In this document: positions 34,332 to 43,132 of the stretch, piece by piece
Numbering within the stretch: the first letter of the stretch is position 1
Layout of the letters: every line of letters begins with the position of its first letter
From: Sphingobacterium endophyticum
Lineage (GTDB): Bacteria > Bacteroidota > Bacteroidia > Sphingobacteriales > Sphingobacteriaceae
Assembly: GCF_009733535.1 (NCBI RefSeq)
Contig: NZ_SMMI01000004.1
Span: forward strand, 62,001-126,000
Direction of reading: 5' to 3'
Length of the DNA: 64,000 nucleotides
Translations under genes and position numbers: made by a program
The notes under the pieces: generated by a model
What the model saw: only the letters and a program-made list of their open reading frames with translations
Database searches by the model: none
What the model was told of the DNA's origin: nothing

Positions 34332-35600
34332 ATGCAGGTATTTAAATTTGGTGGAGCCTCCGTTAAAAGTTCAGATAATATTAGGAATGTAGTTTCCATT
34401 GTAGAAAAATATAAAGATTCCTCTTTATTGATTGTTGTTTCGGCTATAGGTAAGACTACGGATAAACTTGTACAAATAACAGAGAGCTATATCAAAAGGG
34501 ATGGTGAATGCTTTAATCATTTGGAGAATTTAAAGCAGGAACATTTTAACATATTGCATGAACTTTTTCCAGATCATAACCATCCGGTATATGATGATAT
34601 AGCAAATACCTTCGTTGAAATTGAATGGATATTGGAGGAAGAACCACAAGATGAATATGATTATTTATATGATCAAATCGTTTCCGTGGGTGAGCTATTA
34701 TCCACTAAAATTGTGGCGGCTTATTCAGCTTACCAAGGTTTGCCTACGCAATGGGTAGATGCTAGAAATTATATTTTAACAGATAATACCTACCGGGAAG
34801 GAAAAGTTGATTGGGAAAAAACAGAAGATAAAATACGGAAGGAACTTCCTAGCATTTTAGATGATCAAATCATCGTAACACAGGGTTTTATAGGTTCAAC
34901 ATCGGAAAACTTCACCACTACTTTAGGTCGAGAAGGGTCTGATTATTCTGCCGCAATTTTTGCAGCTAGCTTAAATGCAGAAAATATTACAATATGGAAA
35001 GATGTACCTGGGGTATTGAATGCTGACCCAAAATGGTTTGATCAAACAGAACTAATTCCCGAATTATCCTATACGGATGCCATCGAACTTACGTATTATG
35101 GTGCGACAGTTATACATCCAAAAACAATTAAGCCCCTCCAAAACAAAAAGATAACGCTTAATGTTCGCTCATTTATTAATCCTGAAGAACCAGGAACTCA
35201 GATAAAAACAACAAACCAGACTTTACCTGTTCCTTCATTTATTTTTAAAGTCAACCAGGTTTTTATTAATATACAACCAAGAGACTTTTCATTTATCGTA
35301 GAGGACAATTTGAGCCATATATTTGATTCTTTTCATCAAAACAGAATTAAGATTAATATGATGCATAACTCCGCGATTAGTTTTTCTGTAGCTGTGGATG
35401 ATACAGGTGAAAATGTGCTGAATTTATTAGAACAGTTAAAGAAAAGATATAAGGTTTCAGTAGCTGCTGGACTAGAATTAATCACAATTCGCTACTACAA
35501 TCAACAAACAATAGATCGGGTATTGGTAAATAAGGAAATTATTCGCGAACTTAAGGATAGTTACACTTGCCAAATGCTTGTGAAAAATAAAGATGAATAA
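34332..35600 (+). CDS. Aspartate kinase
   Basis: Phosphorylates aspartate, the first step of lysine, methionine and threonine synthesis. The 422-residue protein starts with the kinase motif VFKFGGASVKSSDNI, has FTTTLGREGSDYSAAIFAAS and ends with two ACT-like regulatory domains (about 300-420), the usual site of feedback control. It is a separate enzyme, not fused to homoserine dehydrogenase. It lies in an operon of unrelated genes, 5 bases after the DUF3298 gene and overlapping the methyltransferase gene by 8 bases. Confidence 0.95.
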   Translation: MQVFKFGGASVKSSDNIRNVVSIVEKYKDSSLLIVVSAIGKTTDKLVQITESYIKRDGECFNHLENLKQEHFNILHELFPDHNHPVYDDIANTFVEIEWILEEEPQDEYDYLYDQIVSVGELLSTKIVAAYSAYQGLPTQWVDARNYILTDNTYREGKVDWEKTEDKIRKELPSILDDQIIVTQGFIGSTSENFTTTLGREGSDYSAAIFAASLNAENITIWKDVPGVLNADPKWFDQTELIPELSYTDAIELTYYGATVIHPKTIKPLQNKKITLNVRSFINPEEPGTQIKTTNQTLPVPSFIFKVNQVFINIQPRDFSFIVEDNLSHIFDSFHQNRIKINMMHNSAISFSVAVDDTGENVLNLLEQLKKRYKVSVAAGLELITIRYYNQQTIDRVLVNKEIIRELKDSYTCQMLVKNKDE

Positions 35601-36777
35601 ACACATTTTAGAGAAGGATGTTCAACTGTACATTAAAGCTAATCGGGAAAAATCACCCGCAGAAATAGCTTTAAAGAAAAGTCCTTTTACGCATGTGAGT
35701 TCAGCTGAATTAGCTTCCCAGATCGATGGTTGGCAACGTAGTGTAAAGAAATTACCTACCTGGGCAAATAGCGATGGTATTTATTATCCTGATAAAATCA
35801 ATCTAGAGCAATGTTCTTCAGAACACACGGCCTTAATTAAACAAACTTTTATCGCAAAAGGTAGTCGAGTTATAGATTTAACTGGAGGATTCAGTGTGGA
35901 TAGTTGTTACCTGGCTCAAGAGGCAAAAGAGGTTATACATTGTGAAATCAACGAAAAATTATCAGAAATTGTATCCTATAATGCCTCAATTCTTCGTGTC
36001 CCCAACCTTGTTTGTAAAGCCTGTGATGGTATCGAATTATTAAAAAATTGTCCCGACAACTCATATGACTACATTTATGTGGATCCATCTAGACGAGTAA
36101 GCCTTACTAAGGTATTTTTGTTAGAGGATTGTGAACCTAATATTGTCGCTAATCAAGATTTATTTTTCAGGAAAAGTAAATTCATCATCAGTAAATTATC
36201 TCCGCTATTGGATATTAGTACTGCAATTTCAAGTTTGAACCATGTACGCTATGTATATGTTATTAGCTTGGACAATGATTGCAAAGAGCTGTTATTTATA
36301 CAGGAAAGAGGATACATTGGTGAAACGAAGATCAGAGCAATTCGCTTATTTGCTGATCAATTACAAAGTTTTGAATTTACCTATAGTGAGGAGCGTGCAA
36401 CATTAAGTAGGTTCCTTATGCCTCAATATTATCTATATGATCCAGATGTGGCAATAACCAAAGCTGGTGCCTTTAAATCCATCGGGAAGGCCTATGGATT
36501 AGGCAAAATCCATCAACATGCACATCTGTATACCTCCGAACTGCTGCAGCCCGATTTCCCAGGAAGGATATTTAAAATTGAACAGATCCTTCCCTATTCA
36601 GCTTTGAAAAAAAATAACCCTTATAAACAAGCGAATATATCCATACGTAATTTTCCAGAAAAAGTAGAGGTAATTCGAAAAAAGCATAAAATAAAAGACG
36701 GTGGCAAAATTTACTTATTTTTTACCACCGACATCAATAATAATCTTATCATCATTGAATCCTCAAGGATTCAGTAA
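35593..36777 (+). CDS. Class I SAM-dependent methyltransferase with THUMP-like domain
   Basis: A 394-residue protein. The middle has a Rossmann methyltransferase core: VIDLTGGFSVDSCYLAQEA (motif I), HCEINEKLSEI (acidic strand 2) and YIYVDPSRRV, an NPPY-like catalytic loop of nucleic-acid methyltransferases. The C-terminal domain resembles the THUMP-like domain of such proteins. The target, an RNA or DNA base, is unknown. It is the last gene of the operon, overlapping aspartate kinase by 8 bases, and faces the exported protein at 36783 with only 5 bases between. Confidence 0.85.
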   Translation: MNKHILEKDVQLYIKANREKSPAEIALKKSPFTHVSSAELASQIDGWQRSVKKLPTWANSDGIYYPDKINLEQCSSEHTALIKQTFIAKGSRVIDLTGGFSVDSCYLAQEAKEVIHCEINEKLSEIVSYNASILRVPNLVCKACDGIELLKNCPDNSYDYIYVDPSRRVSLTKVFLLEDCEPNIVANQDLFFRKSKFIISKLSPLLDISTAISSLNHVRYVYVISLDNDCKELLFIQERGYIGETKIRAIRLFADQLQSFEFTYSEERATLSRFLMPQYYLYDPDVAITKAGAFKSIGKAYGLGKIHQHAHLYTSELLQPDFPGRIFKIEQILPYSALKKNNPYKQANISIRNFPEKVEVIRKKHKIKDGGKIYLFFTTDINNNLIIIESSRIQ

Positions 36778-36782
36778 TTCTA

Positions 36783-38255
36783 TTATTTTTTATACTCGCT
36801 TAATCCAAGTCTTTGTGCGCTTGTATTTCCTGGTTGAGCAATATAATCCGGAAGTTTTGGATTTTTAGGATCATTATCTGGTCTACAATCGTCGCCTCTC
36901 AATTTACAGATTGAATAAAAAAAGAAATCACTAACCATCTTAAAATGATTCTTCAACCATTCACTTTGCCCTTTTTTATTAATTGGATTTGTGGCCACTT
37001 CTAAACCTTTATTGATTCTTTCATTAATAGCAGCCTCATTAATGTACTTATCTAAATCCTGAGGAGGATTTTTATCCAAGTTAAAATCATCATTAATTTT
37101 CTTTAGATCATCATACCTGCCTTCCCATTTTTTGATATCCTTATAAGCATTTTGTAATTCATCTAAAGAAAGTGTTGTTTTATCTTTTAGCATTTGATCT
37201 AAGTTGAACTCCTTAGCCCCTTTTAAAACATCATTAACGAATTCCATACCCAAATCCACATATTTACCATCCCAAGGATAGGTTTGTTTTTCCATTCCTG
37301 GACCTTCCAAAGTATAGCTTTCAATTTTTTGAACATTGGCAGTATATTCCCCTAACTGTACTGGAGTACCATTATCTTTATAATTGACCTGAACCCGATA
37401 TCCATCATTCTCATAGGATGAAATCCTGTTCTGTGCATCATACGAAACATCGGCATATCCTGGCCTATATAGGCTGACATCTGATGTCGAATAGGATTGG
37501 GGATCAACTTTAATATAATAACCGGAATTAAGATATGACCACTTACCCTCATCAATGCTAATGCTACCCACTCCTAGTGGTGGAGCACCAACCTTCACCG
37601 CTAAATCCTCTAATTTATCAAAACTCATCTGAGCAGATTGCATTTCTTGCCTTAATGAAGCATAGGTATTCATTAAACTCTGCACTTCAGAAGGAAGGTT
37701 GCTTTCTACGATATCCTTTACATTGATTTCCATTAAAGCAATATCCTTTAATGATAACAGAGGTTTTACCCGAGCTTGGAAGTCTGCAGGATAAGAGGTG
37801 AATTTGTTGCCAGCCTCAATTCCCCAAATTAAGGTCTGAACATCAGATTGACTGATTTTTGGATTTTCTGCAGATTTTTCGAGAATGGAAATGATCAATT
37901 TCTTTTGTGTTCCTTCAAAATTAGCTAACTGATATCCTGATCCTATTGAAGGACCATAGGTTCCAGCGTGCAAGCAATAAGATCTTAATGTAGTTTTATA
38001 ATATCCGGGTTTCAAGGAGAAACTCGAAATTGTATCAGGGGTCCGTCCAATAAGCTGGTCATTCATCCAATAAAAACCAGTTAATGTATCTTTCAGCGAA
38101 GTAGAAACAGCTTTTCCAGGTTCCCAGGTTAGCGATTTTGAGATGCTCTTAGCTCCTTTTTTAACTTTATTAAATAAACCATCAAGGTCTTGAGCCACAG
38201 CAAAATTTGATAAAAATAAACTCGTAAGTAGAATTATTCTTAGTCTTTTTAACAT
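36783..38255 (-). CDS. Exported protein with thioester-domain-like motifs
   Basis: A 490-residue protein with a Sec signal (MLKRLRIILLTSLFLSNFAVAQ). I recognise no established family with certainty. After a 40-residue linker comes LKPGYYKTTLRSYCLHAG, with Cys94, and then SQSDVQTLIWGIEAG, with Gln140. A Cys in an aromatic-Cys motif plus a Gln before x-x-IW is what Gram-positive thioester domains show (TQxAIW). The rest is helical and linker-like, with a Tyr/Asp-rich part around 250-310. A TTG at 38288 could extend it by 11 residues, but the ATG at 38255 gives the clean signal peptide. Function unknown. Confidence 0.75.
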   Translation of the reverse strand: MLKRLRIILLTSLFLSNFAVAQDLDGLFNKVKKGAKSISKSLTWEPGKAVSTSLKDTLTGFYWMNDQLIGRTPDTISSFSLKPGYYKTTLRSYCLHAGTYGPSIGSGYQLANFEGTQKKLIISILEKSAENPKISQSDVQTLIWGIEAGNKFTSYPADFQARVKPLLSLKDIALMEINVKDIVESNLPSEVQSLMNTYASLRQEMQSAQMSFDKLEDLAVKVGAPPLGVGSISIDEGKWSYLNSGYYIKVDPQSYSTSDVSLYRPGYADVSYDAQNRISSYENDGYRVQVNYKDNGTPVQLGEYTANVQKIESYTLEGPGMEKQTYPWDGKYVDLGMEFVNDVLKGAKEFNLDQMLKDKTTLSLDELQNAYKDIKKWEGRYDDLKKINDDFNLDKNPPQDLDKYINEAAINERINKGLEVATNPINKKGQSEWLKNHFKMVSDFFFYSICKLRGDDCRPDNDPKNPKLPDYIAQPGNTSAQRLGLSEYKK

Positions 38256-38275
38256 TGTTAGTATGATTTTGTAAA

Positions 38276-38563
38276 CTAAGGTAAACAATTTAACCAGGTT
38301 ATTATTGGCATAACTTTTAAATTTTTATCCCTCTCTTTTTGAAATTTTAGAAATACCGAATTAGTTAACAACAGATTCTGAATTTCATCATCTTGATACT
38401 CAGATAAATGAATAAATGTATGACTTTCCTTATCCTGAAACACCGAGTATCTAAATCTGTTCTGGTCAAAATTTTTAAATTCTGCTAGGAACACCGAAAT
38501 TCTCCTTTTATTCTCGATTTCATAATCCTCGTTTACCTGGTATTCTACTTTAACAGCGAACAT
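38276..38563 (-). CDS. Small conserved-looking protein, dimeric alpha/beta-barrel type
   Basis: A 95-residue protein with no signal peptide. The pattern MFAVKVEYQVNEDYEIENK, then FRYSVFQDKESHTFIHLSEYQDDE, suits an antibiotic-biosynthesis-monooxygenase-like (ABM) fold, in which small proteins bind hydrophobic or haem-like ligands; this is a fold guess from sequence. It starts at ATG 38563; a TTG at 38653 would add 30 hydrophobic residues and is less likely. It lies 20 bases upstream of the exported protein at 38255 and could be co-transcribed with it. Function unknown. Confidence 0.65.
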   Translation of the reverse strand: MFAVKVEYQVNEDYEIENKRRISVFLAEFKNFDQNRFRYSVFQDKESHTFIHLSEYQDDEIQNLLLTNSVFLKFQKERDKNLKVMPIITWLNCLP

Positions 38564-38768
38564 AATTCTTTTTTTAAATTTATATAAAACCAAACCTGAC
38601 TGATTATATAAGATGAGTTTGAACTGGTTCAAAAATATAACCAAAAATGACAAGGGTTTGTCAGGAGCTGCTTTTTAACATATGTAAAAAATTATTCTAT
38701 CAAAATTGCGGATTTTTGCAATGTCAAAAATAATTTTCAAAGAGTTACACATTTGGTTAAGGAAATTG

Positions 38769-39917
38769 ATGGAAAACATTTTAACAAAAAATACAATTAT
38801 TCGATTAGGACTAGTTTGGTTAATCGTGCTTCTGTTTATGTTTTTTGGAAACCGTATCGAAACATTTTATAACCATAATTTAGTGGCTGCAGTAATATTT
38901 ATTTTGGTACTCATAACGATTATTGTTGCTGCATTTGGAGTAGTTAAGGAAGCGGACATACTTGCCCATAAACTTGGAGAACCTTATGGTACATTAATAC
39001 TAACGTTATCAATTGTCTCAATAGAAGTTATTTTGATAACGGCAATGATGTTCGGGCCAGATGAAAACCCCACTATAGGAAAAGATTCCATATTTTCTGT
39101 CATGATGATCATTATGAACCTGGTGCTTGGTTTATGTATTCTTGTCGGTGGTATAAAAAATCGTGAACAGGAGTATAATGCACAGGGAACTTTGACCTAC
39201 CTTTCGATGATTATAATGCTAGGAGGTTTGTCGATGTTGTTACCAAATTTTATCGAAGGAAAAGGTAATGGTGAATTCAGCCCTACTCAAGCGGTCATTA
39301 TTTCAGGATTAATTATCGTGTTATATGCTGTTTTCTTGTTATTCCAGGTGAAAACTTATAGGCATCTCTATATTCAGCCTGAAATCGGTAAAATGGAAAT
39401 TAAATTCGAAAGAGCGCTAGAGTTAATTAATTCCGATCATCATAAAAAACCTCAAATAAAAAGTAAAGAGATAATTTTACGTAGCATTGTTTTGTTAGCA
39501 ACGATACTACCCATTGTACTTTTATCACATAATTTGGCGGTCCTTGTAGACTTAGGAATTAAAGAAATGAGCTTGCCACCATTTTTAGGGGGAGTACTTA
39601 TTGCAATAATTGTATTTACTCCGGAATCTATGACTGCAATTAAAGCTGCTATTAACAACGAATTTCAGCGAACTATTAACTTATGCCATAGTGCTTTTGT
39701 GTCGACTGTAGGGTTAACAGTACCCGCAGTCTTGATTATTGGTTTAGTAGCAAATAAAACCGTATTATTTGGATTAACCCCTACGGAAACAATCCTATTT
39801 ATAATTACATTGATTTTGAGTATGCTGTCTTTTTCGGGAAAAAGAACAATCCCCATAGTTGGGATTATGCATTTAATATTGTTCGCAGTTTTTTTGATGT
39901 TGATCTTTTATCCCTAA
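38769..39917 (+). CDS. chaA: Calcium:proton antiporter, ChaA-like
   Basis: An inner-membrane cation exchanger of the CaCA superfamily, about 382 residues and about 11 helices. The first alpha-repeat motif GEPYGTLILTLSIVSIEVIL and the second FTPESMTAIKAAINNEFQRTINLCHSAF carry the conserved acidic residues. ChaA moves Ca2+ (and Na+/K+ in E. coli) out of the cell. Possible starts are 38721 and 38769; I chose 38769 because AAGGA precedes it at ribosome-binding distance and the N-terminus then fits the family. A hairpin terminator follows. Confidence 0.88.
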   Translation: MENILTKNTIIRLGLVWLIVLLFMFFGNRIETFYNHNLVAAVIFILVLITIIVAAFGVVKEADILAHKLGEPYGTLILTLSIVSIEVILITAMMFGPDENPTIGKDSIFSVMMIIMNLVLGLCILVGGIKNREQEYNAQGTLTYLSMIIMLGGLSMLLPNFIEGKGNGEFSPTQAVIISGLIIVLYAVFLLFQVKTYRHLYIQPEIGKMEIKFERALELINSDHHKKPQIKSKEIILRSIVLLATILPIVLLSHNLAVLVDLGIKEMSLPPFLGGVLIAIIVFTPESMTAIKAAINNEFQRTINLCHSAFVSTVGLTVPAVLIIGLVANKTVLFGLTPTETILFIITLILSMLSFSGKRTIPIVGIMHLILFAVFLMLIFYP

Positions 39918-39940
39918 TTAAAACGCAAGATAAAAATCAT

Positions 39941-39960
39941 TCCAGCGCAAAAGCGCTGGA
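39941..39960. terminator. Bidirectional hairpin between chaA and a convergent small gene
   Basis: TCCAGCGC (39941-39948) pairs with GCGCTGGA (39953-39960) around AAAA. The T-run is weak in both directions (ATTTTAAT on plus, ATGATTTTTA on minus). Confidence 0.6.
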
Positions 39961-39967
39961 AACTATT

Positions 39968-40234
39968 TTAATATTCTATTTCTATTAATGATTTTAAAGG
40001 AATTAAAATTCCGTGTTTAATCTGAATATACTTATCCGTTAGGGACCATACCGTCGTTTCGATACGTTTTGGTCCATCCTCCGTATTGAAAACGATAGTA
40101 GTCTTCGATTTAAACTCATTACCTAAACGCACTGCACCTTGTAGTTTGTTAGAAAATTGGGAGGTTTTGTCAATTTCGGCGGGGATAAATCTGAATTTAT
40201 CTACGTCTTCTTTTTCAATTAATGTTCCTGTCAT
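39968..40234 (-). CDS. Hypothetical protein, 88 residues
   Basis: A complete small ORF with an ATG at 40234 and a strand-rich pattern: TTIVFNTEDGPKRIETTVWSLTDKYIQIKHGILIPLKSLIEI, with an N-terminal acidic IEKEDVDKFRF. No signal peptide, Cys or metal motif is visible. I do not recognise the family. It is divergent from the acyl-ACP thioesterase gene and faces the chaA terminator. Coding character looks real: it fills its spacer and has its own start. Confidence 0.65.
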   Translation of the reverse strand: MTGTLIEKEDVDKFRFIPAEIDKTSQFSNKLQGAVRLGNEFKSKTTIVFNTEDGPKRIETTVWSLTDKYIQIKHGILIPLKSLIEIEY

Positions 40235-40326
40235 TCGTCAATCAATTAAGAGGTTTATAAGGTTAACGTCAATTTAGACATTAATATATATTTCAGCAAG
40301 ATTTTAAGGCAGAATATTAAATTAGT

Positions 40327-40334
40327 TACATTTG
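40327..40334 (+). promoter_or_regulatory. Candidate -7 box for the acyl-ACP thioesterase gene
   Basis: TACATTTG matches TAnnTTTG, 23 bases before the ATG. The expected -33 position reads TTTT instead of TTTG. Confidence 0.5.
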
Positions 40335-40356
40335 CGTTATATTCAGAACAACATAA

Positions 40357-41064
40357 ATGGGCATATACGAAAAGGAATGGACATTGAATTTCACGCAATG
40401 TTATCCGAATGGACAATTGAAATATAGTGAACTAAATAATATTCTTCAAATTACAGCGAGCGAACATGCAGAAATCTTAGGCTTTGGTTATCAAGCTATG
40501 TTTGACGTAAGGCAATCATGGGTTCTAAGCCGAATGCTGATGGAGATTGATCAGTTACCCAAATATACTTCAACCATCAAGGTTAAAACCTGGATACAAG
40601 ATTTCACAGGAAGTAGATCCATCCGTAATTTCGAGGTGATTTATAAGGATGAGGTTATTATTTCCGCAAGTAGCCTATGGGTTGTATTCAATATTAAAAC
40701 TCGAAGAGCAGATATATTTGCATTAAGGACCGATCATATGGAGTTTTACAGGGATAAAGTATCTACGAAACATTCTGTTGAGAAGGTCGAGGGAAATGTT
40801 GATTTCAACTTGTTAAGCAATTATAAAGTTAAATTGTCTGATTTAGACATTGTTAACCATGCTAACAATGTCAAATATATGGAATGGTGTTTTGATGCAA
40901 TGGATCCAAAATCAATTTTGAAAGGTTCTATTAAAATGCTAGAAATGAATTTTTTAAAGGAACTAAATTATGGCGATGAAATTTCAATCCTAGAATTTGA
41001 GGATAGAACATTTTGTATTCAAAAAGATGGTAGAATACATTTTCTAATGCGAGTCTCGAAATAA
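40357..41064 (+). CDS. Acyl-ACP thioesterase
   Basis: A 235-residue double-hotdog protein of the FatA/FatB-like family, which releases fatty acids from acyl carrier protein. The first hotdog has the LGFGYQAMFDVRQSWVLSRM helix and the second has SDLDIVNHANNVKYMEW, the family's Asn/His motif. The length suits bacterial members. It stands alone with its own promoter-like box and a strong terminator that overlaps its stop codon. Chain-length preference cannot be read. Confidence 0.9.
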   Translation: MGIYEKEWTLNFTQCYPNGQLKYSELNNILQITASEHAEILGFGYQAMFDVRQSWVLSRMLMEIDQLPKYTSTIKVKTWIQDFTGSRSIRNFEVIYKDEVIISASSLWVVFNIKTRRADIFALRTDHMEFYRDKVSTKHSVEKVEGNVDFNLLSNYKVKLSDLDIVNHANNVKYMEWCFDAMDPKSILKGSIKMLEMNFLKELNYGDEISILEFEDRTFCIQKDGRIHFLMRVSK

Positions 41065-41094
41065 AAAAATCCCCAATGTTTTGGGGATTTTTTT
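41063..41094. terminator. Bidirectional terminator between convergent genes
   Basis: A perfect 14-bp stem, AAAAAAATCCCCAA (41063-41076) with TTGGGGATTTTTTT (41081-41094), has a 4-base loop. It gives a U-run in both directions. It overlaps the thioesterase stop codon and lies 16 bases from the next stop. Confidence 0.92.
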
Positions 41095-41109
41095 ATTTTA
41101 CTGGCAGGC

Positions 41110-41679
41110 CTAAATTGCCCAAGCTTTTTCTCCTTTTTTGTAAGGATAATTACCATCGAATTTCCCTGGAATCTTCACATAGCGAAGCGCCTGTTTCATT
41201 CCAACTTCAGAAGTAAAGAAGCCAGTTAATGTTAACTGTTTAAGCATCGTAAAGAAGTGATTTGAATCTTCTTCTTTTTTATTGCTTTGGTATTCTTTAG
41301 CTTCTTTATCGTAATTATTCACAAATTGCAACTTCTCTTCTGCAGAAAGTTCAGCGAATCCTTTTTTGAATTCTTTTTTAGCACGATCATCTACACCGTT
41401 AAGACCTTCCAAGAAAGCTTTTTGGTCTTTTTCCTCATAACAATCACGGATCATCACAGGGATAAATTGACCAACTCCAGCTTCTTTGGCACCTGGTGTT
41501 TCAGTTTTCGGAAGAATAGCTTCGGCCAACTCCCCTAAGAAATCAGGAGTATCGCCTTCGAATAAAGATGCAACTTCTTTTGAAGCAGGTCTAGTACAGC
41601 CTTGTAAAAACAAGTTCGCGCCGATTACCGTACCTCCTACAATGAATGCAACGTTTTTTAATGCCTCTCTTCTATTCAT
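41110..41679 (-). CDS. Gluconate 2-dehydrogenase subunit 3-like protein
   Basis: A 189-residue exported protein of the gluconate 2-dehydrogenase subunit 3 family. The leader MNRREALKNVAFIVGGTVIGANLFLQGC has twin-arginine character and a lipobox-like Cys. The body starts with FLGELAEAILPKTETPGAKEAGVGQFIPVM, the family motif. The partner is the GMC flavoprotein of this cluster; the subunit helps its export and assembly. The start is the ATG at 41679, not the in-frame ATG at 41757 that overlaps the upstream gene. It is last in the minus-strand operon. Confidence 0.9.
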   Translation of the reverse strand: MNRREALKNVAFIVGGTVIGANLFLQGCTRPASKEVASLFEGDTPDFLGELAEAILPKTETPGAKEAGVGQFIPVMIRDCYEEKDQKAFLEGLNGVDDRAKKEFKKGFAELSAEEKLQFVNNYDKEAKEYQSNKKEEDSNHFFTMLKQLTLTGFFTSEVGMKQALRYVKIPGKFDGNYPYKKGEKAWAI

Positions 41680-41689
41680 TGTCTTAAAA

Positions 41690-43114
41690 TTAGATTGTGT
41701 ATTTAATATCCCAACCTTGACGATAATTACGTTTAACGAATTGATTAACGATATCAAAGTTAGTAACCTTCATATTTTCGTTATCCCATAGTAACTTTAG
41801 GTTACGTCCAGGATATCCTCCGTCAACGCGCAAATCTGCACCACGGATTGCTAAGTTCGCCATTAAAAGAGCTTCAGTTAAAGGTCCTGAAATCTCAAAT
41901 GGTGCACTTACTTCTTTTTTACCATATCCAGCAATACAAGCTTCAACCCATTGTGCATAGTGACCACCTGCACCACCCTTAACGCGCTCATATTTCAAAG
42001 CTACATTTTCTTTCCTTGAAGTAGGAAGTAAACGAGCATTTTCACCATAGGTATCAGCAAGAATTTTACCTTTATCACCGATTAATAGAATACCATTACC
42101 ACCATCACCAAATACTTCATTAGGACCTAATTCTTCAGGACGTGCTGGTTGAATACCACCATCCATCCAGTGAAGGGTAACAGGACCTGTTGTTCTCTTT
42201 GCTTTTGGAAATGTCATCGTAGCATGACTTGATGGAGGACAACTTTCTGGGAAATACCCGCGTTTGAACTCATCAACATATACTGAACCTACAGATGCTT
42301 GAACATCTTGAACATAGGATAAGCCTAATACCGAGAATGGTACCTCTAATAAGTGACAGCCCATATCGCCAAGTGCGCCTGTTCCATAATCCCACCAACC
42401 TCTCCAGTTAAATGGTACTAACTTATCTACAAAATCCTTTTGAGGTGCAGTTCCTAACCAAAGATCCCAGTTTAATTCTGCTGGAACATTTGCTTTCTGA
42501 GTTGGCCAAGAAATACCTTGTGGCCACACTGGACGGTCTGTCCAACAGTAAACCGTATGGACATTTCCGATTAAGCCAGCTTCGTACCATTCACGTGCCT
42601 GTCTTGGACCATCATTAGATGCACCCTGGTTACCCATTTGAGTAACAACTTTATATTTTTTCGCCGCATCTGTCAAAACCCTAGCTTCCCAAACATCGTG
42701 AGCTAATGGTTTTTGAACATATACGTGTTTTCCTAACTGCATGGCAGCCAAAGCCTGAATCGCGTGATTGTGGTCAGGTGTAGAAACAGAAACAGCATCA
42801 ATATTTTTATGCTCTTTGTCTAACATCTCACGGTAATCTTTGTAAAATTTCGCTTTAGGGAAACGCTTTACTGAGCTCGCCGCTCTACGCTCGTCAACAT
42901 CACATAAGAACGCAATATCCGCTTTGCCACTATCGTGAAATGATTTAATATCACTTTCACCTTTACCGCCGGCTCCAATACCAGCAACTACTAATTTATC
43001 ACTAGGAGCAGTAAAACCAGTTCCTCCTAAGACGTGTCTCGGAACAATGCTAATTCCAGCTGCTGCTATTGTAGAATTTTTAATGAAATCTCTTCTTGAA
43101 TTATTCTTACTCAT
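41690..43114 (-). CDS. Exported Gfo/Idh/MocA family oxidoreductase
   Basis: A 474-residue protein with a twin-arginine-like leader (NSRRDFIKNSTIAAAGISIV) and the PRHVLGG stretch also found in the gene at 22127. The Rossmann motif is VVAGIGAGGKGESD. The conserved EKP catalytic motif reads QKP here (VYVQKPLAHD); other secreted members share this variant. It lies 18 bases after the GMC gene and 10 bases before the subunit-3 gene, so all three act together, probably on oxidised sugars. A TTG at 43132 is ignored in favour of the ATG. Confidence 0.92.
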   Translation of the reverse strand: MSKNNSRRDFIKNSTIAAAGISIVPRHVLGGTGFTAPSDKLVVAGIGAGGKGESDIKSFHDSGKADIAFLCDVDERRAASSVKRFPKAKFYKDYREMLDKEHKNIDAVSVSTPDHNHAIQALAAMQLGKHVYVQKPLAHDVWEARVLTDAAKKYKVVTQMGNQGASNDGPRQAREWYEAGLIGNVHTVYCWTDRPVWPQGISWPTQKANVPAELNWDLWLGTAPQKDFVDKLVPFNWRGWWDYGTGALGDMGCHLLEVPFSVLGLSYVQDVQASVGSVYVDEFKRGYFPESCPPSSHATMTFPKAKRTTGPVTLHWMDGGIQPARPEELGPNEVFGDGGNGILLIGDKGKILADTYGENARLLPTSRKENVALKYERVKGGAGGHYAQWVEACIAGYGKKEVSAPFEISGPLTEALLMANLAIRGADLRVDGGYPGRNLKLLWDNENMKVTNFDIVNQFVKRNYRQGWDIKYTI

Positions 43115-43132
43115 AATATTGGGTTTAGTCAA

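Noticed and set aside
40086-40277. Plus-strand ORF opposite the 88-residue gene
   Set aside because: The minus-strand ORF has a better start, fills the space between terminator and divergent promoter, and looks like a folded protein; this one does not.
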